Part shown: positions 42,729-51,404 of the stretch, one piece after another
Layout of the letters: the number at the start of each line of letters is the position of its first letter
Position numbering within the stretch: position 1 is the first letter of the stretch
Assembly: GCA_036273515.1 (NCBI GenBank)
Contig: DASUHM010000007.1
Span: 54,017 to 118,016 of the forward strand
Length of the DNA: 64,000 bases
Direction: 5' to 3'
From: Gaiellales bacterium
GTDB lineage: Bacteria > Actinomycetota > Thermoleophilia > Gaiellales > JAICJC01
Translations under genes and position numbers: made by a program
The notes under the pieces: model-generated
What the model saw: the letters and a program-made list of their open reading frames with translations, nothing else
Databases searched by the model: none
What the model was told of the DNA's origin: nothing

Positions 42729-43412
42729 TTGCCCGACCCCCGCGCCCCCGCCTGCCCTATCGAGGTCGCCGTCTTCGACGCCGGCGAGATCTCGCGCCTG
42801 GGCGCGCGCCTGGCGCTCGAGTCGCACGGCGTCATCGTCACCGGCGAGGCGCATGACGAGGCGACGGGCCTTGCCGCGCTCGCAGCGCGGCGCTACGACG
42901 TCGTCCTCGTCGACGTCGGCCTGCCGCCGGGCCCGGCGGCCGCCCTCGCGATCATCGCGGCGGTGCGCGAGTCGGGCGGGCATCCGGTCGCGATGGGCAC
43001 GCAGGCGGACCCCGACACGGTGTTTGCAGCCCTGCGCGCCGGCGCGGCCGGCTACCTGACGAAGGAGATGCCCGCCGCGGCCTGGGGCCGGGCCGTGGCT
43101 GCCGCGGCACGCGGCGAGACGTCGGTGCCGCGGTCGATCACCGCCCTGCTCGTCGACTACGTCCGCGCCCACTCCGCGGCGACGCCGCTGGCGGCGCTCA
43201 TGCCGTCGGAGCAGCGCCTGACAAGGCGGGAGCTGGCCGTGCTCGAGTCCGTTGCCCGGGGGAACACGAACCGGGCGGTCGCGGCGGAGCTCTCGATCTC
43301 GGTCGAGACCGTGCGCAGCCACGTCTCCCACATCCTGGCGAAGCTCGGCACGCCCACCCGCGGCGGCGCGGTCGCGCGCTACCACGAGCTGCTGGCAGCT
43401 CAGGCCGTCTAG
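42729..43412 (+). CDS. LuxR-type response regulator (atypical receiver)
   Basis: 227-aa regulator. The receiver starts IEVAVFDAGEISRLG (one acidic residue where two are usual), the phospho-acceptor Asp is in VVLVDVGLPP, and a Thr/Lys pair is seen at GYLTKEM. The C-terminal NarL/LuxR HTH is LTRRELAVLESVARGNTNRA with SVETVRSHVSHILAKLG. TTG at 42729 is a tentative start. It precedes a second receiver protein and the Tad pilus genes, so it may control pilus expression. No histidine kinase is adjacent. Confidence 0.8.
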   Translation: MPDPRAPACPIEVAVFDAGEISRLGARLALESHGVIVTGEAHDEATGLAALAARRYDVVLVDVGLPPGPAAALAIIAAVRESGGHPVAMGTQADPDTVFAALRAGAAGYLTKEMPAAAWGRAVAAAARGETSVPRSITALLVDYVRAHSAATPLAALMPSEQRLTRRELAVLESVARGNTNRAVAAELSISVETVRSHVSHILAKLGTPTRGGAVARYHELLAAQAV

Positions 43413-43431
43413 CCAGACCGCTCGCCGGGGG

Positions 43432-43454
43432 GTGGGTGAGCGTTTCTCACCCAC
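43432..43454. terminator. perfect 9-bp hairpin
   Basis: GTGGGTGAG (43432-43440), loop CGTTT, CTCACCCAC (43446-43454). It follows the response-regulator gene by 20 bp and precedes the next gene by 56 bp. No T tract beyond ACAAAG. Confidence 0.55.
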
Positions 43455-43509
43455 AAAGATCGTCCATCTGCCCGATTCGCGGGCGGCGGCTGGGACGGAC
43501 GCTCGGTAC

Positions 43510-43902
43510 ATGCCGTTCCGACCGCCGACGTCCGAGCCCCTGCACCGCCGCGTGCTGCTCGTCGGGCTCGCACCGCTCGCGCGCGCCGCGATCGCCCCGG
43601 AGCTCGCCGACATCGCCGAGGTGCGGTCGGTCGCGTTCCCGGGCGAGGAGTTCGATCTCGCCTGCGAGTCGTTCTACCCCGACGTGGTCGTCGTCGACGT
43701 CACGTACCTGGCGGTGAGCGTCGTGCGGCCGCTGATCCTGACCCGGTTCAGCGGCAGCGAGGCGACGATCGTGTTCTTCTCGGACGCCGGCTCCGGCTGG
43801 CTCGACGAGATGCGCACGCTCTCGTCGCGCCCGCTCACCACCGTCGGCATCGGCACCCTGATCGATCTTGTCCGCGGCACACGCGAGGCGGTGCCCTCGT
43901 GA
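43510..43902 (+). CDS. stand-alone receiver-like protein
   Basis: 130-aa protein with a receiver fold: RVLLVGLAPLARAAIAP as beta1-alpha1, Asp in DVVVVDVTYLAV at the phospho-acceptor position, then ATIVFFSDAGS. The beta1 acidic pair is absent, so phosphorylation is doubtful. No output domain. It resembles receiver-like proteins near pilus loci. ATG at 43510; TGA at 43900-43902. Next to the flp pilin gene. Confidence 0.6.
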   Translation: MPFRPPTSEPLHRRVLLVGLAPLARAAIAPELADIAEVRSVAFPGEEFDLACESFYPDVVVVDVTYLAVSVVRPLILTRFSGSEATIVFFSDAGSGWLDEMRTLSSRPLTTVGIGTLIDLVRGTREAVPS

Positions 43903-43971
43903 CCCGGACCCACGCTGTCGCCGGCACCTCGTCGGCTGACGTCACCGAGCAGATGAAAGGAGGGGAGCTAC

Positions 43972-44121
43972 ATGCTGGAGCGCATCCGCGACGAGTCCGG
44001 CCAGACGATGGCCGAGTACGCAGTCGTCCTGGGAGTGATCACGATCGGCGTCGTTCTGGTGCTGACCGCCCTGAGCACGGCCATTCAGAACACCCTGAAG
44101 AACGTCATCGCGTCGATGTAG
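43972..44121 (+). CDS. flp: Flp/Fap pilin
   Basis: 49-aa major pilin of a Tad type IVb pilus. Short leader MLERIRDESGQ, then TMAEYAVVLGVITIGVVLVLTAL, the Flp signature with Glu and Tyr two residues apart at the processing site, and a hydrophobic helix. ATG follows AAAGGAGGGG at about 6 nt. The gene is followed directly by a hairpin, which may lower transcription into the assembly genes and thus favour pilin. Confidence 0.9.
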   Translation: MLERIRDESGQTMAEYAVVLGVITIGVVLVLTALSTAIQNTLKNVIASM

Positions 44122-44123
44122 AC

Positions 44124-44147
44124 CGAGCGGGGGCAACCGCCCGCTCG
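44124..44147 (+). terminator. hairpin after flp
   Basis: CGAGCGGG (44124-44131) and CCCGCTCG (44140-44147), 8-nt loop, 2 nt after the flp stop. Likely partial terminator or RNA-stabilising stem between flp and tadE. Confidence 0.5.
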
Positions 44148-44183
44148 ACCAGACGCCGGGGAGGCGAGCACGGGCAGAGCATC

Positions 44184-44561
44184 GTGGAGTTCGTGCTCGT
44201 CCTCACCCCGCTCCTGATCGTCCTGTTCGGGATCGTCGAGTTCGGGATGATCATGTACCAGAAGACCACGGTCATCCACGACGCCCGCGAGGCCGTCCGC
44301 CTCGCCGCCGTCGACGACCTGGGCGGCAAGACGCTTCCGAGCGACGCGCCGTCCGGGGCCGTGCTGACGTTCACGTGCACCACGAACCCGAGCAGCGGCA
44401 ACCCGTCCGGGCAGTTCAACGTGGGCGACACCATCACCGCCCACGTCACCTACCAGCACCAGGTGACCATCCCGATCGTCTCGAGCATCATCGGGACGAC
44501 GGTCGACCTCTCGTCGAACGCGTCCATGAGCCTGGACGCGCAGCCGATCGGGTACTGCTGA
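44184..44561 (+). CDS. TadE-like minor pseudopilin
   Basis: About 125-aa membrane-anchored pseudopilin. The processing-type segment GQSIVEFVLVLTPLLIVLFG and FGMIMYQKTTVIHDAREAVR are typical of TadE. Start is a problem: the frame is open back to 43899, but no ATG/GTG/TTG occurs between 43953 and 44184, and the long version would cover flp. GTG at 44184 would start at VEFVLV and drop the Gln-Ser. Translation may start at a non-standard codon. TGA shares one base with the next ATG. Confidence 0.75.
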   Translation: MEFVLVLTPLLIVLFGIVEFGMIMYQKTTVIHDAREAVRLAAVDDLGGKTLPSDAPSGAVLTFTCTTNPSSGNPSGQFNVGDTITAHVTYQHQVTIPIVSSIIGTTVDLSSNASMSLDAQPIGYC

Positions 44562-46258
44562 TGCGCCGCGCTCGAGGGGACGAGGGCGCGGTGCTCGTGC
44601 TCGTCGCCGTCTTCCTGCTCGTGCTGCTCGCCATCGCGGCGCTCGCGATCGACCTGGGCGACTTCCGCGCCCACCGCCGCCAGCTGCAGACGGCCGCCGA
44701 CGCGGCCGCGCTCGCCGGCGCCATGCAGCTTCCGCCGTTCTCGAGCGGCGCCAGCACCTGCTCGCAGGCCGACTACTACGCCCGCCAGAACACGACCCTC
44801 ACGGCGCCGCAGAACCTGGTCGTGAACGGCAACCTCGACACGAGCTACTGCCAGATCCTCGGGGGCTCGGTGCGCGTCCAGCCGGTCGAGTCGAACGTGC
44901 CCTACGCCTTCGGCAAGGTGCTCGGGTTCATCAACACGGACCTCTCCGCCCAGGCCCGCGCCCGCGTCGTCTACCTGAACCGCTCGACCGGCTTGCTGCC
45001 GTTCGGCGTCGAGGACCTCCGGCCGCAGACGGTGACCTTCACCATCGACGCGACCGGCCAGCAGATCTCCGCCGGCTCGAGCGGCTGCCTGCCCAACACG
45101 ACCGAGGGCTACCCGTACTGGTGCGGCGCCGGCTACCTGAACAGCCTCCCCGCCGGCGGCTCGAGCGTGTCGGTGACGGTCGTCGACACGAGCGGCACCA
45201 CGACCACATGGAACAACATCGGCTACGTCGGCTCCGACCAGCAGCTGGGCGCGAGCGGGATCACGGTCAAGGACGTCACGCTCTCGCCGCAGAACGACCC
45301 GAACCTCTATTACACGTCGACCGCGACCCCGAAGACGTTCAACGTGCTGGCGCACCTGACCGGTGTCCAGAACGGCGACAAGGTCACGCTCCTCTACGAC
45401 GGCTCGTCAAAGAACGCGACCCTCCTTTCGGGCACGAATGCCGACGGTATCTGGACGGCGCAGTCGAGCTGGACGTCGGACACCAACGAGTCGAGCGCCG
45501 GCCAGGCGATCCAGGTGCAGGTCAAGCGCGCCAACAAGACCTACGGCCCCGTCACCGCGCAGGCCGCCTACGCCCGCGACGACGGCGACATCCTCCAGCA
45601 GTGGACGGAGAGCAGCCACTACGTCGACCCGTCACTCGCGGCCAATAGCCCGGGGCGGCTCGTGACGTTCAACGTCGCGTTCCAGGTGCTCGTGAAGGGC
45701 CAGCTCGTGACGCTCAAGCTCGGCGGCGGCGGCGCCCAGGGCAACTCGGGCAACTTCCAGGGCCTCGACCTCGACACCACCCAGGGCTCCGGCGCCTGCC
45801 ACGGCGACACGAGCGGCACCCCGAACACCGCCGAGGAGGTGCAGTACGGCGCCTGCACGCCGTACTCGATCGGCGACACCGTGCAGACCCAGACGGGCAA
45901 CTTCGCCGGCCAGGTCGCAAACGGCCTCGACGCCCGCATCGGCTCGTCGCCGAACGCGTGGACGTCGGTCTCGAACCCCCCGCCCCCGGGAGACCCGCGC
46001 TGGATGAGCCTGATCCTCGTCCCGCCGCTGACGTTCTCGAACTGCAACGGCACCTGCACCACGAAGGTGATCGGCTTCGGGAGCTTCTACGTCACCGACT
46101 ACGGCGGATCCAAGAACTTCTCGAGCTCCCTCAAGGCGGGCGAGGTGCGCGGCATCTTCTCCGACCGGCCCGTCGCCATCAACCAGTACACGACCAACTG
46201 CCAGGACCCCCAGGGCATCTGCCTCGCGAGCGTCGCGCTCATGCCCTGGAACGGCTGA
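44561..46258 (+). CDS. TadG-like pilus protein
   Basis: 565-aa protein with a Tad_N-type N-terminus: basic start, GAVLVLVAVFLLVLLAIAALAIDLGDF and RRQLQTAADAAALAGAMQL. The remainder is a long extracellular beta-rich region with Thr/Ser/Gly and several Cys. TadG proteins help anchor or assemble the pilus at the envelope. ATG at 44561 overlaps the tadE stop; a 22-nt gap with TAGGAGG follows before cpaB. Confidence 0.85.
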   Translation: MRRARGDEGAVLVLVAVFLLVLLAIAALAIDLGDFRAHRRQLQTAADAAALAGAMQLPPFSSGASTCSQADYYARQNTTLTAPQNLVVNGNLDTSYCQILGGSVRVQPVESNVPYAFGKVLGFINTDLSAQARARVVYLNRSTGLLPFGVEDLRPQTVTFTIDATGQQISAGSSGCLPNTTEGYPYWCGAGYLNSLPAGGSSVSVTVVDTSGTTTTWNNIGYVGSDQQLGASGITVKDVTLSPQNDPNLYYTSTATPKTFNVLAHLTGVQNGDKVTLLYDGSSKNATLLSGTNADGIWTAQSSWTSDTNESSAGQAIQVQVKRANKTYGPVTAQAAYARDDGDILQQWTESSHYVDPSLAANSPGRLVTFNVAFQVLVKGQLVTLKLGGGGAQGNSGNFQGLDLDTTQGSGACHGDTSGTPNTAEEVQYGACTPYSIGDTVQTQTGNFAGQVANGLDARIGSSPNAWTSVSNPPPPGDPRWMSLILVPPLTFSNCNGTCTTKVIGFGSFYVTDYGGSKNFSSSLKAGEVRGIFSDRPVAINQYTTNCQDPQGICLASVALMPWNG

Positions 46259-46280
46259 CCCCCACGTAGGAGGACCTTCA

Positions 46281-47096
46281 GTGCTATCCCGTGTTTTCTC
46301 CACCCGCGCCGGCGCGATCGTCGTCGCCCTCCTGCTCGCCGCCGTGGCGGTGGCGGTGGTCGTGATCTACGCCGGCAACTACCGAAGCTCCGTCAAGGAC
46401 TCCGGCAACCAGGTGCCCGTGCTCGTCGCGACGCGCCAGATCGACCAGTTCACGCCCGGCACTCAGGTCGTCGACGGCTCGATGTTCCGCACCCAGACGG
46501 TGCCGGCCGACTCCCGCGTCGACGGCGCGGTGACGAACCCGAGCCAGCTGAAGGGGCTCGTCGCCAAGTCCGACATCTACCCGGGCGAGCAGCTGACGAC
46601 GAACCAGTTCGAGAAGTCGAGCACCACGAACGTGGCGGTGAAGCTCAAGCCGAACCAGCGCGCGATCTCGTTCCCGGTCGAGCCGGCCAGCGGCCTGATC
46701 GGCCAGGTGCAGGCGGGCGACCACGTGGACGTCGTGGCCTCGTTCAACGTCGTGCCGCTCGGCCCGGACGGCCTGCCGCTGACCGGCGGCCAGCCGATCG
46801 CGCTGACCCGCACGATCGTCTCCAACGCCCTCGTCCTGGCCGCGCCGGCCGTCAACTCGAGCACCGGCGTGAGCGCGTCGAGCTCGTCGTCGAGCGAGGT
46901 GCTGACGCTCGCGATCGACACGACCGACGTGAACCACGTCCTGTTCGCCCAGGACAAGGGCGACATCTGGTTCGCCCTGCGCCCGCCGGGCTCCGCCGCC
47001 AACGTCGGCAAGAACGTCGTCGACGTCGACTCGGTGCTCCGCGGCGTCCCCTCGGCCCGCCAGAACGTGCTGCGCCTGACGGGAGCCAACCGATGA
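46281..47096 (+). CDS. cpaB: Flp pilus assembly protein CpaB/RcpC
   Basis: 271-aa protein with an N-terminal TM (AIVVALLLAAVAVAVVVIYAG), an SAF domain (LVATRQIDQFTPGTQVVDGSMFRTQTV) and the RcpC/CpaB domain with VEPASGLIGQVQAGDHVDVVA. In the Tad system it stabilises the outer part of the machine; here a monoderm or atypical envelope version is assumed. GTG at 46281 after TAGGAGG. ATGA overlap with cpaE. Confidence 0.9.
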   Translation: MLSRVFSTRAGAIVVALLLAAVAVAVVVIYAGNYRSSVKDSGNQVPVLVATRQIDQFTPGTQVVDGSMFRTQTVPADSRVDGAVTNPSQLKGLVAKSDIYPGEQLTTNQFEKSSTTNVAVKLKPNQRAISFPVEPASGLIGQVQAGDHVDVVASFNVVPLGPDGLPLTGGQPIALTRTIVSNALVLAAPAVNSSTGVSASSSSSSEVLTLAIDTTDVNHVLFAQDKGDIWFALRPPGSAANVGKNVVDVDSVLRGVPSARQNVLRLTGANR

Positions 47097-48244
47097 ACCA
47101 CGCCCGCCTGAGCATCGCCGCGCACGGGAGCTTCCCCGGCTCCATGCTCGACGGCGCCATGCCCAACGGGGACGACGGCCTGCTGATCGCCTCGGGTATG
47201 ACCGACTTCGACCGGGCGCTCATGACCGCAGAGCGCGACAACAGCGAGGCGCTGCTGCTCTTCACACCGCGCCTCGAGGACACCTACGACCTGCTGCGCA
47301 CGAGCCGCTCGTCCCGCCCGGCGATGGCGCTGATCGTCGCCGTGCCCGGCCCGCAGAACGGCCAGCTGGCCGAAGCCCTCAAGGCCGGCGCGGACGAGAT
47401 CGTCATCCTGCCCGCCGAGGCGGCCGCCGTCGCGACCGCCATCCACAAGGCCATGGCCCGGGTGTCGGCGGCGGCGGCGACGCGTCCGAGCGACGCCGCC
47501 CGCTCGCCGCTCGTCGCCGTGCTCGGCCCGAAGGGCGGCACCGGCAAGACGACGATCGCCACCAACCTCGCTGCCGACCTCGCGACCCGCGGCCGCGAGA
47601 CGCTGCTGGTCGACCTCGACCTCCAGTTCGGCGACGTCGGCGTCGTCCTCGGCGTCGAGCCGGAGCACACCATCTACGACCTGGCCACCGCCGGGGGCAC
47701 GATGGACGCCGAGCGCCTGCGCGGCTTCACCGGCCGCTCCCGGGACGGCGTGAACGTCCTGCTCGCGCCGGTGCGGCCCGACCAGGCCGACGCCGTCACG
47801 GCGGAGCACATCACGGCCATCCTCGACCTCGCCCGCACGACCTACGACGTCGTCATCGTCGACACGCCGCCCGCGTTCACGTCCGGCGTCATCGCGGCGG
47901 TCGACCAGGCCGACCTGATCGTCATGCTCGGCTCGTTCGACCTGCCCGGCCTGAAGAACATGAAGGTCGGGATGGAGACGCTCCAGATGATGGACGTGCC
48001 CGCGGCCCGGATCCTGCCGGTGCTGAACCGGGCGAACACCAAGGTCGGCCTGCTGGTCGCCGACGTCACCAAGGTGATCGGGCGCGCGCCCGAGGTGGCG
48101 GTGCCGTCCGACCGGGGCGTCCCACAGAGCGTGAACGCCGCCCGCCCGATCATCTGCATGCAGCCCAAGTCGAGCCCGGCCCGCTCGTTCCGCGCCATCG
48201 GCGACCGGGTCGCCGCCCGCATACTGACCCCGAAGGAGGCCTGA
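47093..48244 (+). CDS. cpaE: CpaE/TadZ-like ParA-family ATPase
   Basis: 383-aa pilus localisation ATPase. A receiver-like N-terminal domain (residues 30-120) precedes a deviant Walker A GPKGGTGKTT at about residues 145-154; LLVDLDLQFGDVG is the switch I region and VVIVDTPPAF the Walker B. TadZ proteins place the pilus machine at a pole or site. Overlaps cpaB by 4 bp. Confidence 0.9.
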   Translation: MNHARLSIAAHGSFPGSMLDGAMPNGDDGLLIASGMTDFDRALMTAERDNSEALLLFTPRLEDTYDLLRTSRSSRPAMALIVAVPGPQNGQLAEALKAGADEIVILPAEAAAVATAIHKAMARVSAAAATRPSDAARSPLVAVLGPKGGTGKTTIATNLAADLATRGRETLLVDLDLQFGDVGVVLGVEPEHTIYDLATAGGTMDAERLRGFTGRSRDGVNVLLAPVRPDQADAVTAEHITAILDLARTTYDVVIVDTPPAFTSGVIAAVDQADLIVMLGSFDLPGLKNMKVGMETLQMMDVPAARILPVLNRANTKVGLLVADVTKVIGRAPEVAVPSDRGVPQSVNAARPIICMQPKSSPARSFRAIGDRVAARILTPKEA

Positions 48245-48245
48245 C

Positions 48246-49559
48246 GTGTCCTCGCTCACCGACCGCCTCCAGAACGGCGGCGCCGATCCGAACACCGAAG
48301 ACCAGTTCGCCGACGTGCGCAGCCGCGTCCACCAGGTCGTCATCGAGAGCCTGGGGGCGGCAATGCTCTCGGGCGACATCGACGAGGCGGCCCTCAACCG
48401 GCGCCTGCGCGGCATCGTCGAGGCGGCCCTGGCCGCCGAGGAGGCGCCGCTCTCCCGTGCCGACCGCGAGCTGCTCGCCCGTCAGATCTCCGATGAGGTC
48501 ACGGGCTACGGCCCGCTCGAGCGGTTCCTCAAGGACGAGACCGTCACCGAGATCATGGTGAACAACCACCGCGAGATCTTCATCGAGCGCGGCGGCCGGA
48601 TCTTCCCGACCGACGCCCGCTTCGCCGACGACGCTCACCTGCGCCGGATCCTCGACAAGATCGTCGCCCAGGTCGGGCGCCGGATCGACGAGTCGTCGGC
48701 CATGGTGGACGCCCGCCTGCCAGACGGCTCGCGCGTGAACGCGATCATCCCGCCGCTCAGCCTGAACGGCCCGGCGATGACGATCCGCAAGTTCGCCCAG
48801 CGGCGGCTGTCGATGACCGACATGACCGGCCTCGGCACGCTCACCGCCGAGATGGGCGCCTTCCTCGGCCTGTGCGTCGCCGCCCGGCTGAACATCCTCG
48901 TCACCGGCGGCACCGGCTCGGGGAAGACCACCCTGCTGAACGTCCTCTCCGCGTTCATCCCCGAGGAGGAGCGCATCGTCACCATCGAGGACGCGGCCGA
49001 GCTCAAGCTCGACCAGCGCCACTGGCTGCGGCTCGAGTCGAAGCCGGCGAACATCGAGGGCCAGGGCCAGGTCACGATCCGCGACCTGCTCAAGAACGCC
49101 CTGCGCATGCGCCCCGATCGCATCGTGATCGGCGAGGTACGCGGCTCAGAGGCGCTCGACATGCTCCAGGCGATGAACACGGGCCACGACGGCTCGCTCT
49201 CGACGGTGCACTGCAACTCGCCTCGCGACGCCGTATCCCGCATGGAGACGATGGTGCTGATGGCCGGCTTCGACCTGCCCGTCCGCGCCATCCGCGAGCA
49301 GGTGGCCTCGGCGCTGCACCTGATCGTGCACGTCGAGCGGCTCCACGACGGCTCCCGCAAGGTGGTCCGCATCACCGAGGTGCAGCGGATGGAGGGCGAT
49401 CAGGTCACCCTCCAGGACCTGTTCGCCTTCAAGGTGCACGGCACGAGCTCGAACGGGTCGCTGGTCGGCGCGCTCGAGCCGACCGGCCTGCACCCGACGT
49501 TCCGCGAGGAGTTCCATCGCCGCGGGCTCGAGCTTCCCTCCGACCTCTTCTCGCTGTGA
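48246..49559 (+). CDS. cpaF: pilus assembly ATPase CpaF/TadA
   Basis: 437-aa secretion ATPase of the type II/IV family. Asp-box and Walker A GGTGSGKTT at about residues 220-228, Walker B RPDRIVIGEVRGSEAL, His-box GHDGSLSTVHCNSP. N-terminal domain with TEIMVNNHREIFIERGG. It powers both pilus extension and retraction in Tad systems. GTG at 48246 is one base after the cpaE stop. Its TGA overlaps the next GTG by 4 bp. Confidence 0.95.
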   Translation: MSSLTDRLQNGGADPNTEDQFADVRSRVHQVVIESLGAAMLSGDIDEAALNRRLRGIVEAALAAEEAPLSRADRELLARQISDEVTGYGPLERFLKDETVTEIMVNNHREIFIERGGRIFPTDARFADDAHLRRILDKIVAQVGRRIDESSAMVDARLPDGSRVNAIIPPLSLNGPAMTIRKFAQRRLSMTDMTGLGTLTAEMGAFLGLCVAARLNILVTGGTGSGKTTLLNVLSAFIPEEERIVTIEDAAELKLDQRHWLRLESKPANIEGQGQVTIRDLLKNALRMRPDRIVIGEVRGSEALDMLQAMNTGHDGSLSTVHCNSPRDAVSRMETMVLMAGFDLPVRAIREQVASALHLIVHVERLHDGSRKVVRITEVQRMEGDQVTLQDLFAFKVHGTSSNGSLVGALEPTGLHPTFREEFHRRGLELPSDLFSL

Positions 49560-51403
49560 GACGCCGGCTGCTCCTCGCAGTTGCGCTGGCGGCCGCCATG
49601 CTCGCCTCGGCGACGGCTGCCGCGACGGCAGCCACCGCGCCCATCGGCGCGAGCATGGACCAGCAGGCCCGCTTCCCCGAGCGGCGCCTGCTGGTAACGC
49701 TTCCGGCGGGCGTGCAGCCCTACCAGGTCTCGGTGACCGAGAACGGCGTCCCCGTGATCCCGCACCTCGCGCCGGTCTCGCGCAGCCGGGTGCCGGTGAG
49801 CGTCGTCGTCGCGCTCGACACCTCGGACAGCATGCGCGGCGCGAAGCTGCGCGATGCGCTCGACGCGGCCCAGACGCTGATCGCCGCGAAGCCGGACCGC
49901 TCGGAGGTCGAGCTGATCGGGTTCGCCGCTCAGCCGGAGACGCTGCACCCGTGGACGGCCGACCCCGGCGCCTCGATGGCTGCCCTGGCCGGCGTCAAGA
50001 CGTCGGCGGGCACCGCCATCTGGGACACCGTGACCACGGCTGCCCAGCAGCTCGGCTCGCGCGCCGGCGCGGCCCGGGTGATCGTGCTCCTGACCGACGG
50101 GATGGACACGAGCTCGGCCGGAACGCTCGACGAGGCGATCGCCGCCGCCGAGCGGTACCACGCCCACGTGGACGCGGTCGGCCTGCCCGGCGCGCCAGCG
50201 ACCGCGACGCTGCGCCACCTGGCCTCGGCCACCGGCGGCGAGTTCATCCAGGTCTCGTCGCTCGACCAGCTGCACGGCGTCTACGCCGGCCTCGCGGCTC
50301 GCCTGAGCCACCAGTACGTGCTCACCTACGCGTCCCAGATGCGCGGCACCGGCCACGAGGTGCGTGTCCGGGTGGCTGCCGCGGGATCGTCCGTCACAAC
50401 CGGATATGTCATCCCCTCGCTCAGGCGGGTCGCCGCCCCCGAGGCGCACGGCTGGTGGGCGACGCGGACGGCGGTAGCGGCGGTCGCGGCCGTCGTCGGC
50501 CTCGCGATCCTGCTCGCCGCCTACGCCGCCCTGAGGCCGAAGCCGCGGCGCGCATCGGCCCAGCTGCGCGCGTGGGGCGCTCCCCAGGGCGGGCGGACGC
50601 CCGTGGCGATCGAGATGATCGAGCGGCCGCGGCGAACCGCCCGACCTGGGTCGCGTCACGTGTGGCAGCGGTTCGGCGCCGACGTCGAGCGCGGCGAGAT
50701 CGGGAAGTCGCCCACGCGGGTGCTGCTCGTCGCCGTCACCGTCGGCACCGTCGCGGCAGGGGTGGCCGCGGCGGTGACCGGCGTCCCCTACGTCGTCGTC
50801 GCCGGCCCGCTGCTCGGCGCGCTGGGGGCGTGGATCTTCGTCACCCGCCGCGCCTCGGCCTGGTACCGGCACTTCGACGAGGCCCTCGCCGACCACCTGG
50901 TCGTCCTCTCGTCCTCGCTCCGGGCGGGCCACTCGCTGCTCCAGGCCGTCGCCCACGTCGCCGAGGAGGCGGACGAGCGCACCGCCGCGGAGTGGAACGA
51001 GCTCGTCCACCAGACACGGGTCGGCATCTCGGTCGAGGACGCCCTCGACAACATGTGCGAGCGGGTCGGCAACCGTGACCTGCAGTGGATCGCGCTCGTC
51101 GTGCGGGTGCAGCACCAGGTCGGGGGCAACATGGCCGAGATGTTCGACATCGTGGCCGACACCGTCCGCCAGCGGCACCGGCTGCGCGCGCAGATCCAGA
51201 CGCTGACGGCACAGGGGCGGATGACGCGCTGGATCCTCGTCGCCGCGCCGTTCGGGATCGGCGGCGTCGTGTTCCTGCTCTCGCCCCAGTACGTGCTCCA
51301 GTTCCTGGCCGACCCGGCCGGACGGCTCATGATCGCCATCGCGGCGGTGCTGATCGTCATCGGCTCGCTCTGGCTGAAGAAGATCGTCGAAATCGAGGTG
51401 TGA
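49556..51403 (+). CDS. tadB: VWA-TadB fusion, pilus platform protein
   Basis: 615-aa fusion. Residues 1-25 form a signal peptide (RRRLLLAVALAAAMLASATAAA); residues about 80-250 are a von Willebrand A domain with MIDAS ALDTSDSM (Asp89, Ser91, Ser93) and LLTDGMDTSS; a TM near 302-326; then the TadB/GspF part with TM pair at about 386-430 and FDEALADHLVVLSSSLRAGHSL. TadB alone is about 300 aa. The VWA part should lie outside, so the platform may contact extracellular metal-dependent ligands or the pilus. GTGA overlap with cpaF. Confidence 0.9.
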   Translation: MRRRLLLAVALAAAMLASATAAATAATAPIGASMDQQARFPERRLLVTLPAGVQPYQVSVTENGVPVIPHLAPVSRSRVPVSVVVALDTSDSMRGAKLRDALDAAQTLIAAKPDRSEVELIGFAAQPETLHPWTADPGASMAALAGVKTSAGTAIWDTVTTAAQQLGSRAGAARVIVLLTDGMDTSSAGTLDEAIAAAERYHAHVDAVGLPGAPATATLRHLASATGGEFIQVSSLDQLHGVYAGLAARLSHQYVLTYASQMRGTGHEVRVRVAAAGSSVTTGYVIPSLRRVAAPEAHGWWATRTAVAAVAAVVGLAILLAAYAALRPKPRRASAQLRAWGAPQGGRTPVAIEMIERPRRTARPGSRHVWQRFGADVERGEIGKSPTRVLLVAVTVGTVAAGVAAAVTGVPYVVVAGPLLGALGAWIFVTRRASAWYRHFDEALADHLVVLSSSLRAGHSLLQAVAHVAEEADERTAAEWNELVHQTRVGISVEDALDNMCERVGNRDLQWIALVVRVQHQVGGNMAEMFDIVADTVRQRHRLRAQIQTLTAQGRMTRWILVAAPFGIGGVVFLLSPQYVLQFLADPAGRLMIAIAAVLIVIGSLWLKKIVEIEV

Positions 51404-51404
51404 C

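Noticed and set aside
43899..44183. TadE starting at GTG 43899 (4-bp overlap with the receiver gene)
   Set aside because: It would cover the whole flp gene in another frame, and the extra 95 residues are His/Arg-rich junk without a signal.
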